A DNA stretch of 64,000 nt from an uncultured Bacteroidales bacterium (GTDB lineage: Bacteria; Bacteroidota; Bacteroidia; Bacteroidales; UBA932), in assembly GCA_910585445.1 (NCBI GenBank), contig CAJUEK010000002.1, positions 1-64,000 of the forward strand. The letters are read 5' to 3'. How positions within the stretch are numbered: position 1 is the first letter of the stretch; the number at the start of each line of letters is the position of its first letter. The notes under the pieces were generated by a model. The model was not told where the DNA came from, did no database searches, and saw only the letters and a list, made by a program, of their open reading frames with translations. This document shows, one piece after another, positions 1-8,600 of this stretch. The translations under genes were made by a program, and so were the position numbers.

Positions 1-540
1 TAAAAATGTACCAAACCGCAAGGATGAAATTGCAACAAAATTGAAGAAGAACCGAAATTTTTACCGTTTTTCCATTCATTGCAGCTTGCCAGCAGTTCAG
101 TCTTAAATGATCTTACCGTAATCTATTGTCCTGAAATAGGTTTACCGATTGTTGAACAATAAGTTATTGGGTGGATCGCAAGCTGTTGATAATTAATGTA
201 TTCCTGAAAATTGATGCCCCTGTGGCGGGGAATCGTATTCCGGCAAGTTGCTGATAGCTACCAAGTTCCCCTCCACGTTAAAGTGTCCTTCACGTCAAGG
301 CACTCAATCTTCAAAGCAGCCAATCCTCAACGCGCCCAATCACAAAAGCATCACACTGTCATACCACTACGTCGCTACACCGCAACAATGCCACAGCACC
401 GCAATTCCAAAACACTGCCCCACAAAAAAGCCAAAACAACAGCCGCCGTAGCCCTATCAGCACGTATCACCCTGCTCAGGAACCCTGCTCAGAACCCTCT
501 GCTCAGGAACAACGCTCAGTAACCCTGCTCAAAACCCCGC
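1..540. other. Gene-free leading region with AC-rich, G-poor DNA
   Basis: I see no gene I can support in this stretch. A 103-codon open frame at 211-522 encodes a very basic, low-complexity protein with no signal peptide or recognisable motif, and it runs into the tandem repeat at 471-547, so I do not call it. By hand count, bases 301-480 hold about 70 C and 23 G, a strong strand asymmetry not seen in the genes around it. A weak CCCC/GGGG hairpin lies near 217-231. Confidence 0.5.
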
Positions 541-547
541 TCAGAAA
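471..547. repeat. Short imperfect tandem repeat, six units of 12-15 bases
   Basis: Six consecutive imperfect copies of a unit close to CCCTGCTCAGAA can be aligned, starting near 471, 483, 495, 510, 523 and 535. The core GCTCA is in every copy. The last unit supplies the TGA stop codon (541-543) of the minus-strand gene that follows, so the array lies directly in that gene's 3' flank. On the minus strand the unit reads TTCTGAGCAGGG. Slipped-strand expansion is the simplest explanation; no function is evident. Confidence 0.75.
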
Positions 548-1383
548 TCCACACGAAGCCCCGCCCCGTTTGCAGTAGGCCCGAGGAAAAGGCTTGCCCC
601 GTGGTTCTTCTCTGGAGATGCATTTGCCCTTCCGCCTCCTTTTCTGCCGTTCAGATATGTCCGGTTATAGTCTTCTGCTATCTTGCGGAACCCTCGGTTT
701 CCCTTCACTATAAGCGGAATGCCGGCACCGAGACATCCAGAGCCTATTACACCAAAAACTATCGGTGCAGCATTTGAACTTCCTCCCGAGCTGGAATATC
801 CCGCATGCATCTGAGACATGACAGGGTCAATATTCTCTCTCTCGAACTTGGCCATATCTGCATTAATGCACCCTACTGCTACTGCGCTCACGATTGCCGC
901 CGACCCTGCCATTGTCAGGAAAAATCCCCAGAAATAGTTCATCTGGGCCTTCCTGTACTCTTCACCATATAGTGAGTTTCTGATGTAGTCCGAAATTGCT
1001 GCCCTGCTCATCCGTTCATGCTCGCAATACCACTGTCCTTTCCTGTATTCCAGCGGGTGGATTGCATGGGAGGACGGCTTATATGTCGGCCCTGCAGAAG
1101 GAAGCCCGGTGTATGGGGACGCCTTTGCGAATACCTCCTCCTTGCCATTCTCAAAAACAATCCGGAGCACACGCCATGCTGATATCTTATATACCGGACC
1201 CTCAAGGTTATCAAAATCCTTATATACAACCTGCTCTTCCGAGATTTCAGTTACCTTTGCGGCAATCGGGTCTGTATCAACCGTGTAAATGTAGTCCTGG
1301 GCAGACAGAAGCGCAGGAAATATCAGTCCTGCCACCAAAATTGCCGTTTTCAATTTTCCGGGAATTGTGAAGTGTCTATTCAT
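541..1383 (-). CDS. Secreted/membrane-associated protein of unknown function
   Basis: I do not recognise this 280-residue protein. Residues 1-28 look like a Sec signal peptide ending ALLSA/Q. The mature N-terminus (about 30-85) is a compact charged region with a motif like KVTEISEEQVVYKDF, a pattern I associate with small Bacteroidales envelope proteins. Two hydrophobic segments lie near 150-172 and 205-226, separated by a Ser/Gly-rich stretch, so it may be anchored in the inner membrane. The ATG at 1381-1383 gives the complete signal peptide. It stands alone, divergent from the sigma-factor gene. A possible -7 box lies about 100 bases upstream. Function is unknown. Confidence 0.75.
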   Translation of the reverse strand: MNRHFTIPGKLKTAILVAGLIFPALLSAQDYIYTVDTDPIAAKVTEISEEQVVYKDFDNLEGPVYKISAWRVLRIVFENGKEEVFAKASPYTGLPSAGPTYKPSSHAIHPLEYRKGQWYCEHERMSRAAISDYIRNSLYGEEYRKAQMNYFWGFFLTMAGSAAIVSAVAVGCINADMAKFERENIDPVMSQMHAGYSSSGGSSNAAPIVFGVIGSGCLGAGIPLIVKGNRGFRKIAEDYNRTYLNGRKGGGRANASPEKNHGASLFLGPTANGAGLRVDF

Positions 1384-1448
1384 GCTATAAATCCTTTGCT
1401 GTAAGTCAATTGCCGATGCTCCTTATGTGACGGCTTCCTTTTGTATGA

Positions 1449-1487
1449 AAGTTTGCGCATAAAGAACATTAGCTGATACGCAAACTT
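1449..1487. repeat. Inverted repeat upstream of the 541-1383 gene
   Basis: AAGTTTGCG (1449-1457) and CGCAAACTT (1479-1487) are perfect complements separated by 21 bases. The right arm overlaps a minus-strand -7-like box (1481-1488, TAAGTTTG). It could be an operator or a hairpin in the leader. There is no T-run, so it does not look like a terminator. Confidence 0.45.
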
Positions 1488-1812
1488 ACAAAATAATCTC
1501 GGAGTATGTCCTTGTCCGGGCGTAATTTTATAATATTCGTGGTGTGCAACTTGCTTTAAATCAACATGTATTTGACACTCGCTGTCCCAAAAACGAGGCT
1601 GTGTGGTGTGGAAATGTATTAAGCATCATTGACTTACGTGCCATATGCCCCAGCGGAAACTTTATGAAGATACACCATAAGGCTCCCATTGTCCCTCCAC
1701 ATCCACCAAAAGACAATATTTTGTTAAATCGGGGGTGTCCCAAAAAGTTTCTGTTACGTTACCCGTTCCGTATTTACACGGTCATCATCACTGAACGGTA
1801 AAAAATAAACCT

Positions 1813-1820
1813 TATATTTG
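1813..1820 (+). promoter_or_regulatory. Bacteroidetes-type -7 box before the ECF sigma gene
   Basis: TATATTTG matches TAnnTTTG and lies 23 bases before the ATG of the sigma-factor gene. No TTTG is found at the usual -33 distance. The extended form TATATTTGTCC also occurs on the minus strand inside the two repeats upstream of the NUDIX gene. Confidence 0.55.
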
Positions 1821-1843
1821 TCCGGATCTAATTATGAAATGGG

Positions 1844-2401
1844 ATGTCTGAAGACCGTATGCTGATAGTACAGATGAATGCCGGGAGCAAAAAAGCCTTT
1901 GCCTCCCTGTATGACAAGTATGTCTCCATGGTCTATGGCTATGTATATTCGGTCCTCAAGGACAGCACTCTTGCTGAGGACATTACCCAGTTCTGTTTCA
2001 TGAAGCTGTGGGAGCATCGCAGCATTATCGCCCAGGACCGTAATCTTCCCGCATGGCTCTATGTGACGGCACGCAATGCTGTCTATAAGGAGACCCGCCG
2101 TCAGGTGACTCTTACAAGATATGTAGAATATGCAGTCCGTGCCATGGACTCCTGTGAGAATGCCAAGGCATCTGACTTTGACATGAAGATTATCGAGGCG
2201 GAAGTCAGCCGCGTGATAGACTCTTTGCCGGAAGCACGCCGCCGGATATGGCTCATGAAGACAAAGGAAGGGATGAGCACGGCGCAGATTGCTTCTGTCC
2301 TTGACATATCGCCTAAGACTGTGGACAATCAGATTGCCAGGGTAAAGCAGGTCCTTAAGAAAAATATCGGCAGGCTTATCATGTTTGCACTTTTTATCTG
2401 A
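1844..2401 (+). CDS. ECF (extracytoplasmic function) RNA polymerase sigma factor
   Basis: This 185-residue protein has the two-domain ECF layout. Sigma region 2 covers about 15-82 (FASLYDKYVSMVYGYVY then DITQFCFMKLWE), and region 4 covers about 120-175 with a helix-turn-helix (EGMSTAQIASVLDISPKTV). It should bind core polymerase and direct transcription from the promoter(s) of this locus when released by the FecR protein encoded 128 bases downstream. The start at 1844 follows a -7 box at 1813-1820. In Bacteroidales, sigma/FecR/STN-SusC sets are typical regulators of glycan-uptake loci. The region-2 sequence DITQFCFMKLW is ordinary for this subgroup. Confidence 0.93.
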   Translation: MSEDRMLIVQMNAGSKKAFASLYDKYVSMVYGYVYSVLKDSTLAEDITQFCFMKLWEHRSIIAQDRNLPAWLYVTARNAVYKETRRQVTLTRYVEYAVRAMDSCENAKASDFDMKIIEAEVSRVIDSLPEARRRIWLMKTKEGMSTAQIASVLDISPKTVDNQIARVKQVLKKNIGRLIMFALFI

Positions 2402-2529
2402 AAAATTCTCATTTTATTGAATGGCATATTTTTTCTTTTCAGCTTGTGGGGAAAATCTCCACGAGTGGATACATTATGTAAAATCTTGATATTAACGGCC
2501 CGTAAAACGGCTGCTGACATAAGGATAAA
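2402..2529. other. Spacer between sigma and anti-sigma genes, with a hairpin
   Basis: The 128-base spacer contains a 7-base stem with an AAA loop (2446-2452 with 2456-2462, one G-T pair) and no following T-run. It may be an mRNA structure that separates expression of the sigma factor from the downstream genes, or a site for a second promoter. I see no clear -7 box. Confidence 0.35.
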
Positions 2530-3510
2530 ATGGGAAAAGAAGAATATAAGGATTTGCTGGACAGGTTCTTTGCCGGAGAGACTTCATCGGCGGAGAATGA
2601 ACTGCTGTATTCTGTCATGAATGAGGACATGGACCTGAACTTCGAGGAGTACAGCCTTGACAGGTGGACAGGTAATGATTATGTGATGCCTGAATCCAGG
2701 AAAAGGAGGATGAAAAATGATATTTTCCGCCGCATATCAGAGGCTGAGGCAAATCATGGCAGACGGAAGACATGGAGGACTTTGGCGGCAGCATTTGCCG
2801 TTGCCGCTTCAGTGGCTGTTGCCGCCGTTGCCGGCTATAGTGCGCATGACATTCTGAAACCTGTGCAGGAATTTGAGGTTGTTGCAGAGAGAGGACATAA
2901 GAGTATGGTCACTCTTCCTGACGGTACGGTCGTGTGGCTGAATTCAGACAGCCGCCTCACATATACCTCCGACTATAACTCCAAGGTACGTGACATATTC
3001 CTTGACGGTGAGGCCTATTTTGATGTCGCGAAGAATCCTGACATTCCTTTCGTTGTGGATGCAGGAGAGGTCAGGGTGAGGGCACTCGGTACCAAATTCA
3101 ATGTACGTGCTTATCATGATGAAATGTCCATAAGGACCACATTGGTTGAAGGAAAGGTACTGGCATCTTCCGGTGATGACGATGTTGTGCTCTCTCCTTG
3201 CCAGGAAGCAGTCTATGAGAGGAGTACTGGAGAATTGTCTGCTGCTGATGCACCTAATGCAGACCATCTTGTGCCGTGGCGTGCAAATGAAATCTACCTT
3301 GACGGAATGACTCTCGCTTCTGTCTCCAGGATGCTGGAGAGGATGTATAATGTTGATGTCGTGTTTTCTGACAGCAGTGTAGCCGGATACACATATACCG
3401 GACTCATAAGGAACAGTTCGCTTATGAATGTGCTGGAACTGATATCCGGGACATCACCTGTGAAGTACAGGATGAACGGGAATACTATAAAATTCTATAT
3501 GAACGATTAA
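2530..3510 (+). CDS. FecR-family anti-sigma factor
   Basis: A 326-residue single-pass membrane regulator. The cytoplasmic N-terminus (1-78) is acidic and should hold the sigma factor. A hydrophobic alanine/valine-rich segment at about 83-104 crosses the inner membrane. The periplasmic part carries the FecR domain (about 115-205), with the family hallmark LPDGTVVWLNSDSRLTY and the FDVAKNPDIPFVV stretch. A C-terminal domain (about 255-325) is like the DUF4974 domain that contacts the STN domain of the transporter. It lies between the sigma gene and the STN-bearing SusC gene, 11 bases before the latter, and should relay substrate binding at the outer membrane to the sigma factor. Confidence 0.93.
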   Translation: MGKEEYKDLLDRFFAGETSSAENELLYSVMNEDMDLNFEEYSLDRWTGNDYVMPESRKRRMKNDIFRRISEAEANHGRRKTWRTLAAAFAVAASVAVAAVAGYSAHDILKPVQEFEVVAERGHKSMVTLPDGTVVWLNSDSRLTYTSDYNSKVRDIFLDGEAYFDVAKNPDIPFVVDAGEVRVRALGTKFNVRAYHDEMSIRTTLVEGKVLASSGDDDVVLSPCQEAVYERSTGELSAADAPNADHLVPWRANEIYLDGMTLASVSRMLERMYNVDVVFSDSSVAGYTYTGLIRNSSLMNVLELISGTSPVKYRMNGNTIKFYMND

Positions 3511-3521
3511 ACCTATAATTA

Positions 3522-6500
3522 ATGAAACACAGACTGACCATTGGGATGCTTATTGCTGCACTGTTTCTATTTGTGCAGATTGATCGTGCGGCAGCCCAGG
3601 TGACTGTCACCATTAGGGACAAGTCGCTGACTGAGGCTCTTACGGCAATCGAGAATGAGAGCGGCTATAGCTTTTTCTATAGCAGTGCCCTTCCTGACCA
3701 GACTGCCAGGATTAACCTGACGGCAAAGGACCGCAGTATTGTATGGGTGCTTGACAGGCTTTTTGGCGGGCTTGGCATTTCATATGAAATTAAGGATGAC
3801 CGGCAGATAATGCTTTCCGTAAAGAAAAGGGAAATTAAGGAAGAGAAGAGGATGGTTGAGGTGACCGGTGTCGTGAAGGATGCTGAAGGTGTGCCTGTAA
3901 TCGGAGCAGGTGTTCTTGTGGCGGGTACTTCGGACGGGGCTGTGACTGACGGGGAAGGGCGCTATGCACTTGCAGTTCCCCCTGATGCCGTGCTCAATAT
4001 ATCTTTCCTCGGATATAAGGACCAGGCAGTGGCTGTCAACGGCCGTGCAGTGGTGGATGTGGTGCTCCGGGAAGATGCCCAGTTCCTTGATGAAGTGGTC
4101 GTTGTTGGTTACGGGGTGCAGAAGAAGGTGAACCTTACCGGTTCTGTTGCCATGATAGACAGCGACGAGATGTCTGCACGGCCTATCTCTAATGTCGCTA
4201 CGGGGCTTCAGGGACTGCTTCCTGGTGTGACAGTGACTTCTGCAAGCGGCCAGCCAGGTGAGAACGGTACGACCATACGTGTCCGCGGTATAGGTACGAT
4301 AGGCAACTCCAATCCTCTTGTTCTTATAGATGGGGTCGAAGGTGACCTTTCTTCCATCAATCCGGAGGATATAGAGAGTGTATCTGTACTTAAGGATGCC
4401 GCATCTTCTGCAATATATGGCGCCCGCGCTGCAAACGGAGTGCTTCTTGTCACTACCAAACGTCTTGACAACGGCACAGGCGAAGGTAAGGTCTCTGTCA
4501 CTTTCGGGGCATACTTTGGTATGCAGACTCCTACAAGGCTTCCTGAAATGTGCGATGCTGTAGAGTTCATGACTCTTGACAATGAAGCGCGTGAAAATGT
4601 CGGTACGGCAAAGGCATGGCAGCAGGAGCATTTCGACAAGGTTCAGAATGGCACTGACGCCAATTATTTTGCAGATACGGACTGGCTCGGCCAGGTCCTG
4701 AACAAGTTCGCTCCCCAGCAGAACTATAGTATCGGCATAAACGGTTCGTTCGGCAATAGCGGCTATATGCTTTCCTATCGCTATTTCGACCAGGATGGCC
4801 TTACTGTGGGCAAATCTACTGGAGAGACACGCCATAATGTGCGCTTCAAGATGAATACCAGATTTCTTGACCGTGTTACACTCCTGTCTAATCTTAGCTA
4901 TACTTCAAATAATGTTGTTTCTCCTGTCAGTTCTCTGGCAAGCGGAGGTGGTGCCATCTATAATGCGATGAGGATTGCCCCGAATGTACCTGTCAGGTAC
5001 ACTGACGGTTCATGGGCTTATGGGGGAGGCAATACCAATCCGGTAGCTGTACTCAATGACGGTGGCAGGTCCACTACGTCCACCGAAGTCTTTTCACTGC
5101 AGGAGACCCTTAAGGTGGACATTCTCAAAGGCTGGGATATCAGTGCCACCTATAATCTTACTTCTTCCAACGGTTTTCGTGAAATTCTGAAGAAGACCAT
5201 CACTTTCGTCAATCCTGAAGATAATTCCTCCTATTCATACCAGAATCCCAACTCTCTTAAGAACAGGGATATAAAGTCTCTTCAGCAGACCCTTATCCTT
5301 CAGTCCAACTTTGACTTTACTTTTGGACGGCACAATCTGGGCGGAGTTGTCGGCATGTCCCAGGAATGGTATGACAACCGTGCCTTTGAGGCGTCAAGAA
5401 ACCGTCTTGTCACAGAGTACAATCCTACCCTCAATCTTGGAGATGCCATGACAATGAGCAATGACGCCTCCGCTTCCACCTGGGCTATACGTTCAGGATT
5501 CGGCAGGCTAAGCTACAATTACGATGAGAGATACCTTTTTGAGGTCAATCTCAGATATGACTTGTCATCAAGGTTCCATAAAAACAATAGGGGAGGACTT
5601 TTCCCTTCAGTTTCAGCTGGCTGGAGAATCTCAGAAGAACAATTTATGGCTCCGGTGCGCGGATGGCTTGACAATCTTAAGGTCCGTGCTTCGTGGGGGA
5701 TGCTCGGCAATCAGTATGTAGGCTCTTCTGACTATCCATATCTGTCAGTTTTGCAGGAATTTACGTCAGGAATTTCTCTTGTGGGAACATCTGCGACAAC
5801 AGGATATGTACAGTCTGTGCTGTCCAATCCCAATTTGACTTGGGAGAAAATCAGAATGTTCGATGTCGGCTTTGATATCGCACTGCTGTCAAACCGTCTG
5901 ACCATGAGCTTTGACTGGTATGACAAGTACACTGAAGGTATCCTGCTGAGACTCAATTATCCGTCCCAGATTGGTGCAAAGCCTTCAGAGGAAAATGCCG
6001 GGAAGGTCAATAATAAAGGATGGGAGCTTGACCTGAACTGGCGTGACCAGGCAGGAGACTTCCGGTACGGAGTCGGGTTCAATATTGCAGATGTCCGGAA
6101 CAGGATAACTGACCTTGCCGGAAATGCTCCTGACCTTAGCGGAGACCAGATAAGGATGGTAGGATATCCGATTGATGCATTCTACGGATATGTGGCTGAC
6201 GGACTTATGACACCGGATGACTTCAAGATAAGCGATAGTGAAAACCATGTGTACGACCTTCCTAAAGTACCTGTCATCCTTGGCAATACCTATCAGCCAG
6301 GTGATATCAAGTACAAGGATATAAGCGGCCCGGACGGCGTTCCTGACGGACGTATCACTCCGGAATATGACAAGGTGGTAATCGGCAGCAATATTCCACG
6401 TTATACATATACTTTCAGGGGCAACTTAGGCTGGAAGGGGATTGATTTCAGTTTTGTGCTTCAGGGAGTCGGCAAATGTGACGGCTACCTCACCGGAACT

Positions 6501-6884
6501 GCAAGACATGCCTTCCAGGATATGGCGGCATATCCTCAGAAGATTCACCTTCAGAGGTATAATGTCGTAAGCAATCCTGACCCTGGTGCTGCATATCCGA
6601 GACTTACCTATAATACGGGCTTTAACCAGAACACATTCTCCACCTATTGGCTTGAGGATGCTTCATATATCAGGCTTAAGAATGTTCAGGTTGGCTACAC
6701 CTTCCCTAAAAAATGGATGCAGAAGGCACGGATTGACAACCTCAGGCTCTATTTGTCTGGAGACAATCTTGTTACTTTCAGTAATTTCTTCTATGCCTAT
6801 GACCCGGAGACTCCAGTATCGAAAGGAGGTTACTATCCGCAGATCAGGACTTTCGTTATGGGACTTAATATAACATTCAAATAA
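3522..6884 (+). CDS. SusC/RagA-family TonB-dependent outer-membrane transporter with STN domain
   Basis: A 1,120-residue transporter with the full Bacteroidetes domain series. A signal peptide ends near residue 25 (AAAQ). An STN domain (about 27-100) is the part that signals to FecR anti-sigma factors. A carboxypeptidase-regulatory-like beta domain spans about 113-190 (VTGVVKDAEGVPVIGAGVLV). The linker DEVVVVGYG is followed by the plug (about 205-320) with RVRGIGTIGNSNPLVLIDG, then the beta-barrel to the terminal phenylalanine-containing strand (MGLNITFK). It imports oligosaccharides using TonB/ExbBD energy and, with the next gene's SusD lipoprotein, forms the lidded SusCD complex. The STN domain ties it to the upstream sigma/FecR pair. 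The substrate is not readable from the sequence. Confidence 0.96.
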   Translation: MKHRLTIGMLIAALFLFVQIDRAAAQVTVTIRDKSLTEALTAIENESGYSFFYSSALPDQTARINLTAKDRSIVWVLDRLFGGLGISYEIKDDRQIMLSVKKREIKEEKRMVEVTGVVKDAEGVPVIGAGVLVAGTSDGAVTDGEGRYALAVPPDAVLNISFLGYKDQAVAVNGRAVVDVVLREDAQFLDEVVVVGYGVQKKVNLTGSVAMIDSDEMSARPISNVATGLQGLLPGVTVTSASGQPGENGTTIRVRGIGTIGNSNPLVLIDGVEGDLSSINPEDIESVSVLKDAASSAIYGARAANGVLLVTTKRLDNGTGEGKVSVTFGAYFGMQTPTRLPEMCDAVEFMTLDNEARENVGTAKAWQQEHFDKVQNGTDANYFADTDWLGQVLNKFAPQQNYSIGINGSFGNSGYMLSYRYFDQDGLTVGKSTGETRHNVRFKMNTRFLDRVTLLSNLSYTSNNVVSPVSSLASGGGAIYNAMRIAPNVPVRYTDGSWAYGGGNTNPVAVLNDGGRSTTSTEVFSLQETLKVDILKGWDISATYNLTSSNGFREILKKTITFVNPEDNSSYSYQNPNSLKNRDIKSLQQTLILQSNFDFTFGRHNLGGVVGMSQEWYDNRAFEASRNRLVTEYNPTLNLGDAMTMSNDASASTWAIRSGFGRLSYNYDERYLFEVNLRYDLSSRFHKNNRGGLFPSVSAGWRISEEQFMAPVRGWLDNLKVRASWGMLGNQYVGSSDYPYLSVLQEFTSGISLVGTSATTGYVQSVLSNPNLTWEKIRMFDVGFDIALLSNRLTMSFDWYDKYTEGILLRLNYPSQIGAKPSEENAGKVNNKGWELDLNWRDQAGDFRYGVGFNIADVRNRITDLAGNAPDLSGDQIRMVGYPIDAFYGYVADGLMTPDDFKISDSENHVYDLPKVPVILGNTYQPGDIKYKDISGPDGVPDGRITPEYDKVVIGSNIPRYTYTFRGNLGWKGIDFSFVLQGVGKCDGYLTGTARHAFQDMAAYPQKIHLQRYNVVSNPDPGAAYPRLTYNTGFNQNTFSTYWLEDASYIRLKNVQVGYTFPKKWMQKARIDNLRLYLSGDNLVTFSNFFYAYDPETPVSKGGYYPQIRTFVMGLNITFK

Positions 6885-6897
6885 TCAGGAATATCGT

Positions 6898-8586
6898 ATG
6901 AAAAGGACATTATATTCATTATGCGCGGTTGCTGCGGTATTGTGTTCATGCAATGATGCGTTTCTTGACCGCTATCCACAGGACCAGATGACCGATGCGA
7001 ACTTCTGGCAGACGGAAGGGCATCTTGCCGGTGTTGCAAATACATTCACATCGTCGCTGTACGGGAAATATTGGCTGAATATGACAGAAATCATGGCAGA
7101 CAGTGCGCCATGGGCCGTCAATACTGCATTCCGTACTATAGGCGCCGGGAATTTCACGACAGAGACATCCCAGATAAATTCAATATGGAGAGATTCATTT
7201 ACAAATATCGGCAGGGTAAACTATTTCCTGAACAACTATCAGAGGGCTTCTGCCGTTGATGTAAAGGTGCGTGAACGTTATGCTGCAGAAGCCTATTTCT
7301 ACAGGGCATACAACTATTGGGTACTTACCACTTATTTCGGTGATGTTCCTTATATTACGGAAGAACTTGATGTGGAGCATCCTGATGTTTACCGTGGACG
7401 TGATGCAAGGATGACGGTGATAGCTAATATAACCAGAGACCTTGAAGAACACTATAAGGCTCTTCCTGAGTATATCGCGGCAGCCTCACCGGAGTTCGGA
7501 CGCATTTCCCAGGGAGCGGCGCTTGCCCTTCTTTCACGTATCTACCTGTATAATGGGATGTATCATGAAGCCTTGGATGCTGCAGAAAGGGCGATGGCTT
7601 CGCCTTATTATGGCCTTTATGAGACGGGGCATCCTGATGAAGACTATGTAAATCTTTTCAATTACACAGGACGTGCATCACGTAATGCTTCAAACAGGGA
7701 GGTGATGCTTGCATTTGTCTATAACTATGACCTTGGCGAGTCCGCCAGGACTGCCCATAACCTTTCCCGTGAATGCTGGGTGCCCGGTGACTATGCACGT
7801 TTTGTCCCGACAAAAAGTATGGTTGAATGCTATCTTACTGATAAGGGGGAAATATGGAACCCGTCAGCATGTAATTCCTATGAGGAGGTGTTCCGGAACC
7901 GTGATCCCCGTATGACGCAGTCAATCCTTGCTCCGGGGACTCCATGGGAAGGTGGCAAGAGCGGGGATCTTTCAAGTACAGATGACAAAATATATACTTA
8001 TCCTAAGCTGAGCAATACAAAAGACGGCAGCATGACCTACTCTGGATACTACATGAGAAAATGTGTGGAGCCGTCAACGGTGCGGTATGTCAGTCATGAC
8101 GATAATGATATAGTCATCATACGTTATGCTGAAGTGCTTCTGAACTATATTGAGGCAAAGGAGCGTCTCGGGACTGTGTCTCAGGATGACCTTGACATGA
8201 CCGTCAACAGGCTCCGCGACAGGGTCGGTATGGTTCACCTTAAGCTTGACAATCTGCCTGCCGGTTCGGATATACGCACAGAGATACAGCGCGAGCGTCG
8301 TGTGGAGCTGTTCTTTGAGGGGCACCGTTATTTCGACATTATCCGTTGGAAGCAGGGGGAACTTCTTGCAGGTGACCTTTTGGGAGTGAACAGACGCTGG
8401 CTTGACCAGAGCCGTCTGAGCGAGAACCTCAATGACCTTTCCTGGAAGAATGTTGACGGTGAGCAGTATCTCCTTATAGAGACCGGACGCCGGTTTGATC
8501 CGGGCAGGCACTATCTGCTGCCTGTGCCGTTTACCCAGATGCAGCTTAATCCGGACCTTGCTCCGAACAATCCGGGCTGGAACTGA
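6898..8586 (+). CDS. SusD/RagB-family glycan-binding surface lipoprotein
   Basis: A 562-residue lipoprotein. The signal peptide ends in VLCSC, with Cys18 expected to be lipidated. The mature part starts with the family pattern CNDAFLDRYPQDQMTDANFW. TPR-like helices occupy about 70-200, and the C-terminal SusD part contains the conserved stretch IQRERRVELFFEGHRYFDIIRWK (about 460-482). It sits 13 bases after susC and should act as the lid of the SusC barrel and bind the glycan at the cell surface. Together with SusC it marks this as a polysaccharide-utilisation locus. Confidence 0.95.
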   Translation: MKRTLYSLCAVAAVLCSCNDAFLDRYPQDQMTDANFWQTEGHLAGVANTFTSSLYGKYWLNMTEIMADSAPWAVNTAFRTIGAGNFTTETSQINSIWRDSFTNIGRVNYFLNNYQRASAVDVKVRERYAAEAYFYRAYNYWVLTTYFGDVPYITEELDVEHPDVYRGRDARMTVIANITRDLEEHYKALPEYIAAASPEFGRISQGAALALLSRIYLYNGMYHEALDAAERAMASPYYGLYETGHPDEDYVNLFNYTGRASRNASNREVMLAFVYNYDLGESARTAHNLSRECWVPGDYARFVPTKSMVECYLTDKGEIWNPSACNSYEEVFRNRDPRMTQSILAPGTPWEGGKSGDLSSTDDKIYTYPKLSNTKDGSMTYSGYYMRKCVEPSTVRYVSHDDNDIVIIRYAEVLLNYIEAKERLGTVSQDDLDMTVNRLRDRVGMVHLKLDNLPAGSDIRTEIQRERRVELFFEGHRYFDIIRWKQGELLAGDLLGVNRRWLDQSRLSENLNDLSWKNVDGEQYLLIETGRRFDPGRHYLLPVPFTQMQLNPDLAPNNPGWN

Positions 8587-8600
8587 CAGGAGGATAGGCT

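Larger units (their letters stand above)
1384..1843. other. 460-base divergent intergenic region
   Basis: No gene is supported here; the 85-codon plus frame at 1544-1801 and the 60-codon minus frame at 1561-1743 lack any family signature. Visible structure: a perfect 9-base inverted repeat (AAGTTTGCG 1449-1457, CGCAAACTT 1479-1487), a direct repeat TGTCCCAAAAA near 1583 and 1738, and promoter-like boxes for the two flanking genes. Confidence 0.6.

Noticed and set aside
211..522. 103-codon plus-strand open frame
   Set aside because: Very basic low-complexity product, no motif, and its 3' end is the tandem repeat; probably a by-product of the AC-rich composition.
1561..1801. Short frames and repeats as a possible insertion-sequence remnant
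   Set aside because: No transposase fragment and no convincing terminal inverted repeats; kept only as a low-interest repeat observation.
3780..4835. 351-codon open frame opposite susC
   Set aside because: Cys/His/Arg-rich antisense product with no domain; the susC reading is unambiguous.
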